DNA of 13,298 nucleotides from Spirochaetota bacterium (GCA_022704585.1 JAKJGD010000015.1:1-13298); one strand, 5' to 3'; numbered from the stretch's first letter, positions 6,982-13,298 are shown. Notes: a model not told the origin generated them from the sequence alone. Program-made: numbers and translations.

Positions 6982-8160
6982 ATGGATGATTTTACAATAA
7001 TTTCGTATCCGGGAACCAGGAACGAGCTTCTTCTGTCCCTGACCGAATCCCGGTCCCGGTACATGCTGCCTATTGGAGGACGGTTCAGGGTTGTTGATTT
7101 CACCCTCCGGAACTCCTTCACTTCCGGGGCCAGGACAACCATCATTTATAATAACCTGGACGACGATCTCGAGGCGTACGTTGACCGGTACGGCCCGTTC
7201 GGGGACATGAAGTTTCCGCCAATCAAGGTCATTACGCGAGAGTATTCCGACATACGGGTTTGTTACAACCTCATACTGGAAAGCAATACGGAATACTATG
7301 TCATTTACAACGGGGATAATCCGTCTATCATCGATTTTACGACCATCATCAAGAAATACAAATCAAAAAGGAAGGGCGCCGTGCTGTTCCGCCTGAATTT
7401 GGACGGCAAGCCTACCATGGCGTATACGGTCCTCGTGTCCGATCAGAAGACCCTGCTGGGAGTGGTGAAGAGTGCCATCAAGGAGAAGCGTACGGCACCC
7501 AATCTCTTCGAGATGATCATCAATATTCTGGTGAACAGCGGCATCAGCAAGAGCAGTTTTGACGCGTATTACTGGCCGATCAAGAACGTGCCGGAATATT
7601 ACGCGCTGAACCGTGAGATTATATGGAACCCGGATATATTCTCCCTCCTGTACCGGGAACAGATCATCAAGAGCCAGATTGCGACCGGCGGGTTCGCGCA
7701 CGTGGGCAGGCACGCGAAGATATTAAGGTCCTTCGTGTCCGATTACTGCAAGATAAACGGGACTGTTGAGGATTCGATCATTTACCCCGGGGTAGAGATC
7801 GGTGAACATGCCATTGTGAGGGATTCGATCATCCTCCCCTACAACCGGATCGGGAGCGGCACGAAGATCATGCGCACGATCATCGATGAACGGACTGACC
7901 TCCTGCCCGAAGCCACGTATCTCAATATCGGCAACTCGTGCCGGATCGGATCAGGCGAGGAGTTTATTAAGAACTCCGATTTCCCCCGTTCGCTGTTTTC
8001 AAGCATTACCCTGGTCGGCAAGGACTGCCGTATAGCCGACGGCGCACGAATCGGGGGAGGGTGCTATGTCGCTTCCGGCCTTGGCGATGAGTTCCAGGGA
8101 GCGAAGAAATTCCTGTATGACGGAACCTCTCTGGTCAGGATGATTCCTGAAGCTTCCTGA
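6982..8160 (+). CDS. GlgC/GlgD-like nucleotidyltransferase homologue, probably non-catalytic
   Basis: 392 residues, close to the length of ADP-glucose pyrophosphorylase (GlgC/GlgD). The segment PIGGRFRVVDFTLRNSFTSGA (30-50) aligns with the family's P-x-G-G-x-x-R-x-I-D-F-x-L-S-N. YYVIYNGDNPSIIDFTTIIKKY (105-126) occupies the place of the sugar-nucleotide segment and resembles the altered GlgD version. From about residue 232 a left-handed beta-helix with hexapeptide turns is visible (VGRHAKIL, INGTVEDSIIYPGVEIGEHAIVRDSIILPYNRIG), as in GlgC. The N-terminus starts only about 20 residues before the PIGGRFR motif. It lacks the G-G-x-G-x-R-L-x-x-L-T nucleotide loop, having ISYPGTRNELLLSLTESRSRYML there. 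The usual glucose-1-phosphate motifs are not recognisable. It is therefore likely a regulatory or glycogen-related pseudoenzyme. No other glycogen gene is nearby. Confidence 0.8.
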   Translation: MDDFTIISYPGTRNELLLSLTESRSRYMLPIGGRFRVVDFTLRNSFTSGARTTIIYNNLDDDLEAYVDRYGPFGDMKFPPIKVITREYSDIRVCYNLILESNTEYYVIYNGDNPSIIDFTTIIKKYKSKRKGAVLFRLNLDGKPTMAYTVLVSDQKTLLGVVKSAIKEKRTAPNLFEMIINILVNSGISKSSFDAYYWPIKNVPEYYALNREIIWNPDIFSLLYREQIIKSQIATGGFAHVGRHAKILRSFVSDYCKINGTVEDSIIYPGVEIGEHAIVRDSIILPYNRIGSGTKIMRTIIDERTDLLPEATYLNIGNSCRIGSGEEFIKNSDFPRSLFSSITLVGKDCRIADGARIGGGCYVASGLGDEFQGAKKFLYDGTSLVRMIPEAS

Positions 8161-8175
8161 CGGAGTTGCCCGTCA
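8158..8175 (+). terminator. Weak terminator-like hairpin after the GlgC/GlgD-like gene
   Basis: TGACGG (8158-8163, containing the stop codon) pairs with CCGTCA (8170-8175) over a 6-base loop. It is followed only by a partly T-rich TGTTCTTG, so termination would be inefficient at best. Confidence 0.25.
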
Positions 8176-8256
8176 TGTTCTTGCGATAACCCGTATCCGG
8201 ATATTCTCGACCGGCGGCCTGCCGGGATCCATCACATACGCGAAGGGGAATCATTG

Positions 8257-8901
8257 ATGAAAAAGGAGTATCTGCTCATCATGATAGCGGCAATGATGGT
8301 GCTGCCGGGGACTGGCCGGCCGGCGGAGCATCTCCGGGGAAGGAGCGCAAGGCAGATGGAATTTCCCGAATTTATCGAAATGATGAAAGATAATGCCTGC
8401 TTCGAAGTGACTGTTGAGGGCGCGCCCCGGAAATCGTTTTTTACCGGTAAAACCTATATCCACTATGAAACTGTAGCGTATTTCGGGCAGGAAGATATAA
8501 CGTCCACGCGGCGGATCCTGTACCACACAGAAGATGGCTTTACAGTGAGGCATAAGGATATCACAGTGGCAACCGACTTTCGCCGCATACGGACGAGCAT
8601 CTCACCCTCATTTAAGAAGACGTACACGGGAAGTACGATCAATGCCGCTGGCTCTGAAACGGAACAATCAATCCAGGCCATGCTTGATGAAGAAGAAGTA
8701 ACCGCCCTGATGATTGCCGAATTCGGTCTCGAGGCCGGGAAAAAATATTATGCACGCGTCAAGACAGAGAGTTATCATCTTCCGCCGCGGGAGCCCGACG
8801 GTAAGCCCCGGAGAAAGGAAAACAGGGTTTTGCTGATTTCGGACAGACAACTGCCGAACAATCGCGAGCTGACGCCCCTGTACCAGTCGTGGAGTTATTG
8901 A
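8257..8901 (+). CDS. Exported hypothetical protein
   Basis: 214 residues, not recognised. The N-terminus is a signal peptide (MKKEYLLIMIAAMMVLPGTG, likely cleavage after RPA at 21-23). The mature part has a single cysteine (C48) and reads as a small alpha/beta or beta-rich domain. It has alternating strands such as FEVTVEG, TYIHYETVAYFGQ and RILYHTEDGFTVRHKDITV, then an acidic helix (SIQAMLDEEEVTALMIAEFGLEAG) and a basic, proline-rich stretch near 170-186. The start is ATG at 8257, with AAGGGG 8 bases upstream. The frame also offers TTG immediately before it, which would only add one residue. No promoter was found in the 96-bp gap, so it may be read through from the GlgC/GlgD-like gene. Location is probably periplasmic; function unknown. 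Confidence 0.75.
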   Translation: MKKEYLLIMIAAMMVLPGTGRPAEHLRGRSARQMEFPEFIEMMKDNACFEVTVEGAPRKSFFTGKTYIHYETVAYFGQEDITSTRRILYHTEDGFTVRHKDITVATDFRRIRTSISPSFKKTYTGSTINAAGSETEQSIQAMLDEEEVTALMIAEFGLEAGKKYYARVKTESYHLPPREPDGKPRRKENRVLLISDRQLPNNRELTPLYQSWSY

Positions 8902-8953
8902 GCGCCACGTGTGACGGCCCGTAATCCTTCCCTGGAGCCCCATCGGTAAAGTA

Positions 8954-8982
8954 TTGACTTTTTTCAAAATGTCCGGTAAGCT
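8954..8982 (+). promoter_or_regulatory. Possible promoter for the Cys/His-rich lipoprotein gene
   Basis: TTGACT (8954-8959; 5 of 6 consensus), 17 bp, then TAAGCT (8977-8982; 3 of 6). It is enclosed by a perfect 7-bp inverted repeat, GTATTGA (8951-8957) and TCAATAC (8986-8992), which could be an operator. The -10 is weak. Confidence 0.35.
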
Positions 8983-9028
8983 GTATCAATACATGAACCA
9001 TGAGACATATTTAATAGATGTGTAACAG

Positions 9029-9033
9029 GGAGG
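9029..9033 (+). promoter_or_regulatory. Shine-Dalgarno that fixes the TTG start of the lipoprotein
   Basis: AGGGAGGTG contains GGAGG (9029-9033) exactly 6 bases before TTG at 9040. No ATG or GTG start in frame precedes the signal peptide, so TTG is the start. Confidence 0.75.
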
Positions 9034-9039
9034 TGTCCC

Positions 9040-9438
9040 TTGAGAACATTACCGATCGCAGTCCTGCTTGCCGCCATGCTTGCAATAATCGTTGCGGGTT
9101 GCTCGGAGAGCACGGGCAGATACTGGGACCGGGATAGCGACGAGTACCGGTACCGGGCCCTGCGGGACTGCGGAGACTGCCGGTACCGGTACTGGCACGA
9201 CTCACGGCACCGGGAATTTTTCGACCCGGACGATTTCGGACGCGGGAAGGACAGCCTCTATGGCAATCCCCGCAGTCGGCACAACGAAGATTACACCCGC
9301 TTCCAGGACGATGATTGCAGCCGGTGCCGGTGCGGTCATCATGCACGCGGAGGACACCGTTGGCACGGGTATAGTGAAGATGCCGTATCCGATCGTTATG
9401 CTCCGCAGATGACACCGGACTCCGAATATGACGAATAA
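9040..9438 (+). CDS. Small Cys/His/Asp/Arg/Tyr-rich lipoprotein
   Basis: 132 residues, family not recognised. A type II signal peptide is clear: MRTLPIAVLLAAMLAIIVAG followed by lipidated Cys21 (lipobox V-A-G-C). The mature chain is strikingly low in aliphatic residues. It is rich in D, R, Y, H and G, with repeated R-Y units (RYWDRDSDEYRYR, CRYRYWHDSRHR). Cysteines occur as CGDC (44-47) and CSRCRC (93-98), the latter next to GHH (99-101), with further His at 106 and 109. These look like possible metal-binding or disulfide clusters in an otherwise disordered, highly charged protein. Start is TTG with a strong ribosome site. At the DNA level the 10-bp palindrome GTACCGGTAC occurs twice in the R-Y coding segment. 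It probably sits on a membrane leaflet facing the periplasm. Function unknown. Confidence 0.75.
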   Translation: MRTLPIAVLLAAMLAIIVAGCSESTGRYWDRDSDEYRYRALRDCGDCRYRYWHDSRHREFFDPDDFGRGKDSLYGNPRSRHNEDYTRFQDDDCSRCRCGHHARGGHRWHGYSEDAVSDRYAPQMTPDSEYDE

Positions 9439-9779
9439 ATAGAAGGGTTTTCCCCGTACTGACCGTTCCGTCTCCAATTCCTCCCTGCCCGGAAAAAGTG
9501 ACTTTGTTTGTCAACCTGCGTTTTAAGGTCGACTATTCCTGTTATTCCTGAATGGCATCTGTTTTTGTCTTCTTAATCAGGAATTTGGAAAAAAACGGGG
9601 TCAGGTGATTTATTTCATAAACCGATAATGAAAATAATAAAATATTATAAAAAATGTTAACCGTCTTATTTATGCTGAGGGTATTAGTAATGATCAGTAA
9701 TACGAAATGATATTTCTGACCAATTTAAATGGAAAGGTCAAAACCGGCATATTGCAGGAGTTATTGACGAAAGGTAACC
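9439..9779. other. 341-bp AT-rich intergenic region with several dyads
   Basis: No coding region or RNA gene is recognisable here. It holds an 8-bp inverted repeat ATTCCTGA (9544-9551) / TCAGGAAT (9577-9584), with a direct TATTCCTG copy at 9534-9541. An AT dyad ATAATA-AAA-TATTAT lies at 9634-9648, and a 23-bp dyad GTATTA-N11-TAATAC at 9681-9703 with internal AGTAAT direct repeats either side of GATC. A promoter for the PilZ gene is expected in this stretch, but no convincing -35/-10 pair can be chosen. Confidence 0.6.
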
Positions 9780-10931
9780 ATGTCATTTTTGCGACATACC
9801 CCGCGAAAATCGAGAAGCGCAGTTGAGATTGATGCGATAAACAGGATCCTGAATAAATATGTCGATTTCAAGGAACTGTATCTCAAATCGGAATTCAATG
9901 CAGAAGCGGTTGAATTCCTGGAAAATTGCGGCGATTCCTGCCTGGTGCTGCATTTTAATGAGCCGCTGCAGGAACAACGGGTCGAGATTTACTCCGTTGT
10001 GCACGGGCGCTTTATTGAATTCGAAATGGAACTGGTATCCCCGGCCGGGGAGGCATACCCCGGGAACAGTTATAAGATGAGAATCACCAAATGCTCCATC
10101 GCCCTCGATAAAAGGGAATTTGACCGGGTCGGGTTCTCCGAAAACCGGCCGGCAGTGACCAATATCGCGACAATTAAAGTACGTGAGCGTGAAAGTGATT
10201 TCCGGAAATCACTTTCGGTGAAAATGATAGCTGAAGAATTTATCAACAAGCTCGAGGGGGTCGATGTCAAGAGGGTTGTTTTCAAGGACGAGAAGGAAAT
10301 CCCGCCCCCGGTCCGGTATGTCATTGATTCCGGCATGCCGCTCTATCTGAAAAATCTTGCAGAGACCGATGATTTCTTCGCCGAACATGACGCGTTTTTT
10401 AAAGATGCCGATGCTGCGGCGCTGAGGGAAAACCTTTATCGCTGGATACAGAACAATGCCGCGAATATACACTCGCTCCTGGTTTGGCCCGTAACCTATT
10501 ATCCCCTGGTGGGAGAGGAATTCACGATCGGTTGTGTCATGATCATAAACAAGGATGCTGCAATCGAGGAAAACCAGATAGATCGCATTGATGCCTTCAT
10601 CAGGGACCTCTCGGAAACAATTCGGAACGGCAACCTTATCGAATCAAAGACTGACGGGACCATACTGGACGTTTCGGCGGGCGGGGTCAAAATAGAGCTT
10701 TCCGATCCGAAACTCGTTGAAAAGATTGTATCACAGAATGTCATCCTGTTTGAAATGAACTTCCAGGAGGATAATCCCCTGCTCATATCGGGACATATAG
10801 TGTATGTGTTCAAGCGCGATGATGGAGGATACCTGGTCGGGGTTGACTTCAACGGCTCGCGCTTTGGCCCGAAAATAAAAAGCGTTCTTCCGATTCACAT
10901 TAAAAATTTTTTAAGACAAAAAAGAGGGTAA
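9780..10931 (+). CDS. PilZ-domain protein with GAF-like middle region (DUF1577-like)
   Basis: 383-residue cytoplasmic protein without signal or membrane segments. The C-terminal ~290-378 is a PilZ domain: TDGTILDVSAGGVKIEL (291-307) contains the D-x-S-x-G-G core, followed by strands ISGHIVYVFKRDDGGYLVGVDFNG (336-359). PilZ domains bind cyclic di-GMP through R-x-x-x-R plus D-x-S-x-x-G. The R-x-x-x-R is not visible here (RNGNLIESK precedes the core), so binding is uncertain. Residues ~180-285 resemble a GAF sensor fold (PLYLKNLAETDDFF, SLLVWPVTYY, GCVMIINKDA, then a linking helix). The N-terminal ~50-125 looks like a second beta-rich domain. The arrangement recalls the Leptospira DUF1577 proteins, from memory. 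ATG at 9780 has AAAGG 5 bases upstream. The VWA gene follows after 3 bp, so the two should be co-translated. A perfect 26-bp palindrome lies inside codons 138-146. Confidence 0.78.
   Translation: MSFLRHTPRKSRSAVEIDAINRILNKYVDFKELYLKSEFNAEAVEFLENCGDSCLVLHFNEPLQEQRVEIYSVVHGRFIEFEMELVSPAGEAYPGNSYKMRITKCSIALDKREFDRVGFSENRPAVTNIATIKVRERESDFRKSLSVKMIAEEFINKLEGVDVKRVVFKDEKEIPPPVRYVIDSGMPLYLKNLAETDDFFAEHDAFFKDADAAALRENLYRWIQNNAANIHSLLVWPVTYYPLVGEEFTIGCVMIINKDAAIEENQIDRIDAFIRDLSETIRNGNLIESKTDGTILDVSAGGVKIELSDPKLVEKIVSQNVILFEMNFQEDNPLLISGHIVYVFKRDDGGYLVGVDFNGSRFGPKIKSVLPIHIKNFLRQKRG
10191..10216. repeat. Perfect 26-bp palindrome inside the PilZ gene
   Basis: Left half GAAAGTGATTTCC (10191-10203) is followed without spacer by its exact reverse complement (10204-10216). 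Both strands encode the same peptide ESDFRKSL in the symmetric frame. As RNA it would form an 11-bp stem with a CCGG loop. It lies between the N-terminal and GAF-like regions of the protein. Confidence 0.95.
10924..10928 (+). promoter_or_regulatory. Shine-Dalgarno fixing the GTG start of the VWA gene
   Basis: GAGGG (10924-10928), inside the last codons of the PilZ gene, lies 6 bases before GTG at 10935. The next start, ATG at 10947, is too far from it. The placement implies translational coupling of the pair. Confidence 0.65.
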
Positions 10932-10934
10932 CAC

Positions 10935-12617
10935 GTGAAGAGCGGTATGGGACTTCGGATCGTTTTCATGGTGGTGTTGATAGCAGCCTGTATGCCCGCA
11001 CGGGCTGCGGAGCTTGCGGTCGTCCCGTACCGGGTGGGCAACCCGTCGTCGGAATTCCCCGAATCCGCGGGAGGTGAGTATGCACGGGTCCTGACCGTGG
11101 CGTCCCTACTCATGAAGGAGGAGGTTGAAGTCACCCCGCCGCGTGAAATCGAGCTCGATCTGGACCGGATGAAGATATCCCCGCAGGAGGTCGTTACAAA
11201 GGACGATCTGGACGTTCTGGGAAGAACCCGTCGTATCGATTACTTCCTGGTGGGAACCCTCTCGCGGAAAGGCGGGAAGTACATCGCGGAAAGCGTACTC
11301 TACTCCGTCAGGGAAGGGAGAGTCGTTGCCCGGGCCGACGTTGAGGACGAGGACCTCCTCGGGCTGGCGGGCAAGGAGGTGCGCGAGGCGCTGGTTGTTT
11401 ACCGGAACAGGAAAACCGCGCGCGAGCCCGACCGGGAAGGAGCGACCGAAGACGTGCTGTTTCTTCTGGACACGTCGTATCGCATGAGCGCGGACTGGGC
11501 GTCGGTCCGGGAAGCCGTTATCGGATATTCGGCGGAGCTGATCGATACGCGGCGTGCCGATTCAAGGGTGTATATCGTCCCCTTTTCCGACCGGGCGGCC
11601 TATGCGTCGTCATCTGTATCCGTCAATTCTATCGCCTCGGTACGAAGCGAGCTTGAGAAGCTGAAGCCGGCCGGGGGTGCCGGAGGAGAGCATTTCATAC
11701 GGTCACTGAAGTATGCCCTGAATTCCGTACGGTGGCGTGCGGGCGGCAGGACATTGATCATCATATCGAATTCGCGGTTCGGCTCGCGGGAGGCGGAGAC
11801 GCTCGCGGTCATGGCCCGCAAGAAAGGCATCCGCATTCATGCGATCTCGCTGGGCGGTGTCCCGGGCCAGGGCGGCGAGGTGCTGGACCGCATTGCCGGC
11901 TCGAACGGCGGGGTACATGCACATGCCTCGTACCACCAGCGGCTTTACAACGCGGGCGGAGATCCCGTTGAGGTTTACATGGAGAACGGCAGGCTGTTCA
12001 GGTCACAGTACCCTGACCGCGGATGGAAAAACGGGCTGTACGAGCCGGGCACGCTGGGACGGGGGAACGGCACCCCGAAGGGGTTTCTCAATGAGCTGTT
12101 TTTCTCCGAGAAGGGGAAGGCGGTCACACCCTATGTCCTGCCGGAAGAATACGCACGGATAACGATGGAGCGCATCATCAACAAGGGGCCGCTCGAGAAC
12201 AACATCGAGGAGCTGGTGCGCCGTGCGGCAAGAACCGCCCCCGGACGTGGAATCGCGCCCGGCAGCGGGAAAGGCAGGGTCCTGGTCTCAGACGGCAGGG
12301 TATCTTTCTGGCTGGATGTCCCTGACGGCGAATTCATGGACTACTTCGAGAACAGGCAGAAGGAAAGATCCATGGTCCTTATCGGCGTCATGGTGAAAAA
12401 GGACCCGAACTCGACATATGGAGTTACGCTCGTACCGAAGTTGAAGGGGCTGTCCGGCGACCTTATCCCGCAGTCCCTGCGTGCGGGGCTCGGCGATATC
12501 GTGCGCCGTGCCGACTATTACACGACGAAAGGATTGTCGCATCCCCCGGTATGGTTCGTAATGGTGAAGGTCGAGTCTGCCGAGCGTGCGCGCCCGAGAG
12601 ACGATGTCAGGGACTGA
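10935..12617 (+). CDS. Exported VWA-fold protein with degenerate metal site
   Basis: 560 residues. The N-terminal signal has a hydrophobic core ending IAAC19 and then PARA-AE. It could be cleaved after residue 24, or lipidated at C19 (I-A-A-C fits a lipobox). Residues ~26-155 form an alpha/beta region reminiscent of TolB-N/CsgG-like envelope domains (ELAVVPYRVGN, RRIDYFLVGTLSRKGGKY, YSVREGRVVARA); this is weak. Residues ~172-340 are a von Willebrand A fold: DVLFLLDTSYRMS (173-185), VYIVPFSD (212-219), LIIISNSRFG (274-283), IRIHAISLGG (299-308). The metal-site signature D-x-S-x-S is broken (D179-T-S-Y-R183). The usual Thr is Glu252 (GGEHF) and the T-D-G Asp is Asn279. The C-terminal 220 residues are unassigned. 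It is coupled to the PilZ gene by a 3-bp gap, suggesting a joint role in an envelope process. Confidence 0.8.
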   Translation: MKSGMGLRIVFMVVLIAACMPARAAELAVVPYRVGNPSSEFPESAGGEYARVLTVASLLMKEEVEVTPPREIELDLDRMKISPQEVVTKDDLDVLGRTRRIDYFLVGTLSRKGGKYIAESVLYSVREGRVVARADVEDEDLLGLAGKEVREALVVYRNRKTAREPDREGATEDVLFLLDTSYRMSADWASVREAVIGYSAELIDTRRADSRVYIVPFSDRAAYASSSVSVNSIASVRSELEKLKPAGGAGGEHFIRSLKYALNSVRWRAGGRTLIIISNSRFGSREAETLAVMARKKGIRIHAISLGGVPGQGGEVLDRIAGSNGGVHAHASYHQRLYNAGGDPVEVYMENGRLFRSQYPDRGWKNGLYEPGTLGRGNGTPKGFLNELFFSEKGKAVTPYVLPEEYARITMERIINKGPLENNIEELVRRAARTAPGRGIAPGSGKGRVLVSDGRVSFWLDVPDGEFMDYFENRQKERSMVLIGVMVKKDPNSTYGVTLVPKLKGLSGDLIPQSLRAGLGDIVRRADYYTTKGLSHPPVWFVMVKVESAERARPRDDVRD

Positions 12618-12637
12618 CGCCCCGCAGGCGTAATGGA

Positions 12638-13298
12638 TCAGAGACGCTTCGTCGAGTCGTACTTGGCCTTGAGCCTGTCGTGGAAGGACTTGAACTTGTT
12701 CAGGTCAAGAAGGCCGCACCTCTCGAGAACGGTCTCCTCGATATAATAGTTGGTATACCGCCGGTCCTCGATGCCCGCCATCATGTTCGCCAGATAAATC
12801 GTGAACACAATATCACGGTACTTTTCGCTGCCGTTAAGAGGGGAGTGGTGGTACGCGATCGCCTCGATAAGATAATCCGGGAAGTTCCATCGCTGCGCTA
12901 TAAGCGATCCGATGGCTGAATGGCTTATGCCGATCGAGATCTCTTCCATCGTGGTCGTGGTAATTTTGCGGTTGTTTACGATTTCCGCGATTTTCCGCAC
13001 CAGCTTTTTATCGGTAGCCAGGAGAATTATCTTTCCCAGGTCGTGGAGGAGCCCCGCCATGTATACGTTTTCTATTATGGCTGTTTGTCGCAGCGAGAGG
13101 GCTATATTGCGCGCGTAGAAGGCCACCCTGTTGCAATGCTCCCAGATCAGCTCGAAACTGGTGTAGCGTTCGTTCAATATGCGCCGGGCGTTGCTGGCAA
13201 CGAGTATTGCATTCAGGTTCTTCATGCCGATGGTGACCACGGCGGTCTTGATGTCTTCGATATGCTTATGGGGCGCGATTCCGGCCGAATTGGAAAGT
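12638..13298 (-). CDS. HDOD-domain protein, 5'-truncated by window edge
   Basis: The frame stays open to the right edge. The first visible residues, LSNSAGIAPHKHIEDIKTA, match the conserved HDOD segment (N-S-A-x-x-x-x-x-x-x-x-I-x-x-A-I-x-x-L-G), so the GTG at 13240 is internal and the gene starts outside the window. About 219 residues are visible. VVTIGMKNLNAILVA is the next HDOD helix. WEHCNRVAFYARNIA, AGLLHDLGKIIL, HSAIGSLIAQRWNFPDYLIEAIAYHHSP and YLANMMAG are the remaining HD-type helices. Several HD-family histidines are kept (HC, HD, HS, HH), while the last Asp position is Asn, so catalytic activity is doubtful. HDOD proteins act as signalling adaptors in stress, chemotaxis and motility pathways. 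It is convergent with the VWA gene, 20 bp apart. Confidence 0.88.
   Translation of the reverse strand, partial: LSNSAGIAPHKHIEDIKTAVVTIGMKNLNAILVASNARRILNERYTSFELIWEHCNRVAFYARNIALSLRQTAIIENVYMAGLLHDLGKIILLATDKKLVRKIAEIVNNRKITTTTMEEISIGISHSAIGSLIAQRWNFPDYLIEAIAYHHSPLNGSEKYRDIVFTIYLANMMAGIEDRRYTNYYIEETVLERCGLLDLNKFKSFHDRLKAKYDSTKRL

Noticed and set aside
9144..9197. Two copies of GTACCGGTAC in the lipoprotein gene
   Set aside because: They are explained by repeated Tyr-Arg codons (TAC CGG), so they are probably not a DNA-level signal.
9011..9514. 167-codon minus-strand frame opposite the Cys/His-rich lipoprotein
   Set aside because: The plus strand has a signal peptide with lipobox and a near-perfect Shine-Dalgarno. 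The minus-strand product is low complexity (R, G, C, T) with no start signal.
9508..9514. TTGACA-like box on the minus strand downstream of the lipoprotein gene
   Set aside because: No -10-like hexamer lies at 15-19 bp, so an antisense promoter is not supported.
12617..12631. Small stem ACGCC/GGCGT between the VWA and HDOD genes
   Set aside because: It has a 5-bp stem and no T tract on either side, so it is not a convincing terminator.

Overview
The window looks like a chromosomal segment of a Gram-negative, probably anaerobic bacterium of roughly 55% GC. A spirochaete related to the Leptospira lineage is my best guess. The reasons are a PilZ protein with the layout of the Leptospira DUF1577 family, a GlgC/GlgD-like protein without catalytic motifs, an HDOD protein and many secreted or lipoprotein-type hypotheticals. 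A class III multihaem cytochrome c points to an anaerobic or redox-cycling life. The assignment is tentative, because no rRNA, tRNA or ribosomal protein gene is present. I see no mobile element, CRISPR array, tRNA or rRNA.

Layout: (1) 2-436 (+) is the 3' end of an unrecognised coiled-coil gene. (2) 4593-449 (-) is a tight four-gene operon that crosses the envelope: an OppF/DppF-type ABC ATPase, an exported TPR protein, a periplasmic amino-acid-type solute-binding protein (SBP_bac_3) and an outer-membrane beta-barrel. Gaps are 10, -4 and 8 bp, and no permease is visible. A near-consensus promoter lies so close to the first gene's GTG that the mRNA is predicted to be leaderless. (3) 4812-6227 (+) is a DUF362 protein. 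(4) A bidirectional terminator at 6277-6308 separates it from a convergent, membrane-anchored tetrahaem cytochrome c3-type protein (6727-6341). (5) 6982-8160 (+) is a GlgC/GlgD-like nucleotidyltransferase homologue that lacks the nucleotide-binding signature. (6) 8257-8901 and 9040-9438 (+) are two small exported proteins. The second is a Cys/His/Asp/Arg/Tyr-rich lipoprotein starting at TTG. (7) After a 341-bp AT-rich gap with several dyads, 9780-10931 and 10935-12617 (+) form a coupled pair: a PilZ-domain protein with a GAF-like middle region, and an exported VWA-fold protein with a degraded metal site. (8) 13298-12638 (-) is a truncated HDOD protein entering from the right edge.

Working together: the four-gene minus-strand operon most simply reads as a capture or sensing module running from outer membrane to cytoplasm. 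The PilZ/VWA pair beside an HDOD protein suggests a signalling neighbourhood. The strongest purely sequence-level oddity is a perfect 26-bp palindrome inside the PilZ gene (10191-10216), followed by the leaderless-type promoter at 4601-4628. Several starts are non-ATG (GTG at 4593, 6727 and 10935; TTG at 9040). The last three are chosen from well-placed Shine-Dalgarno sites.
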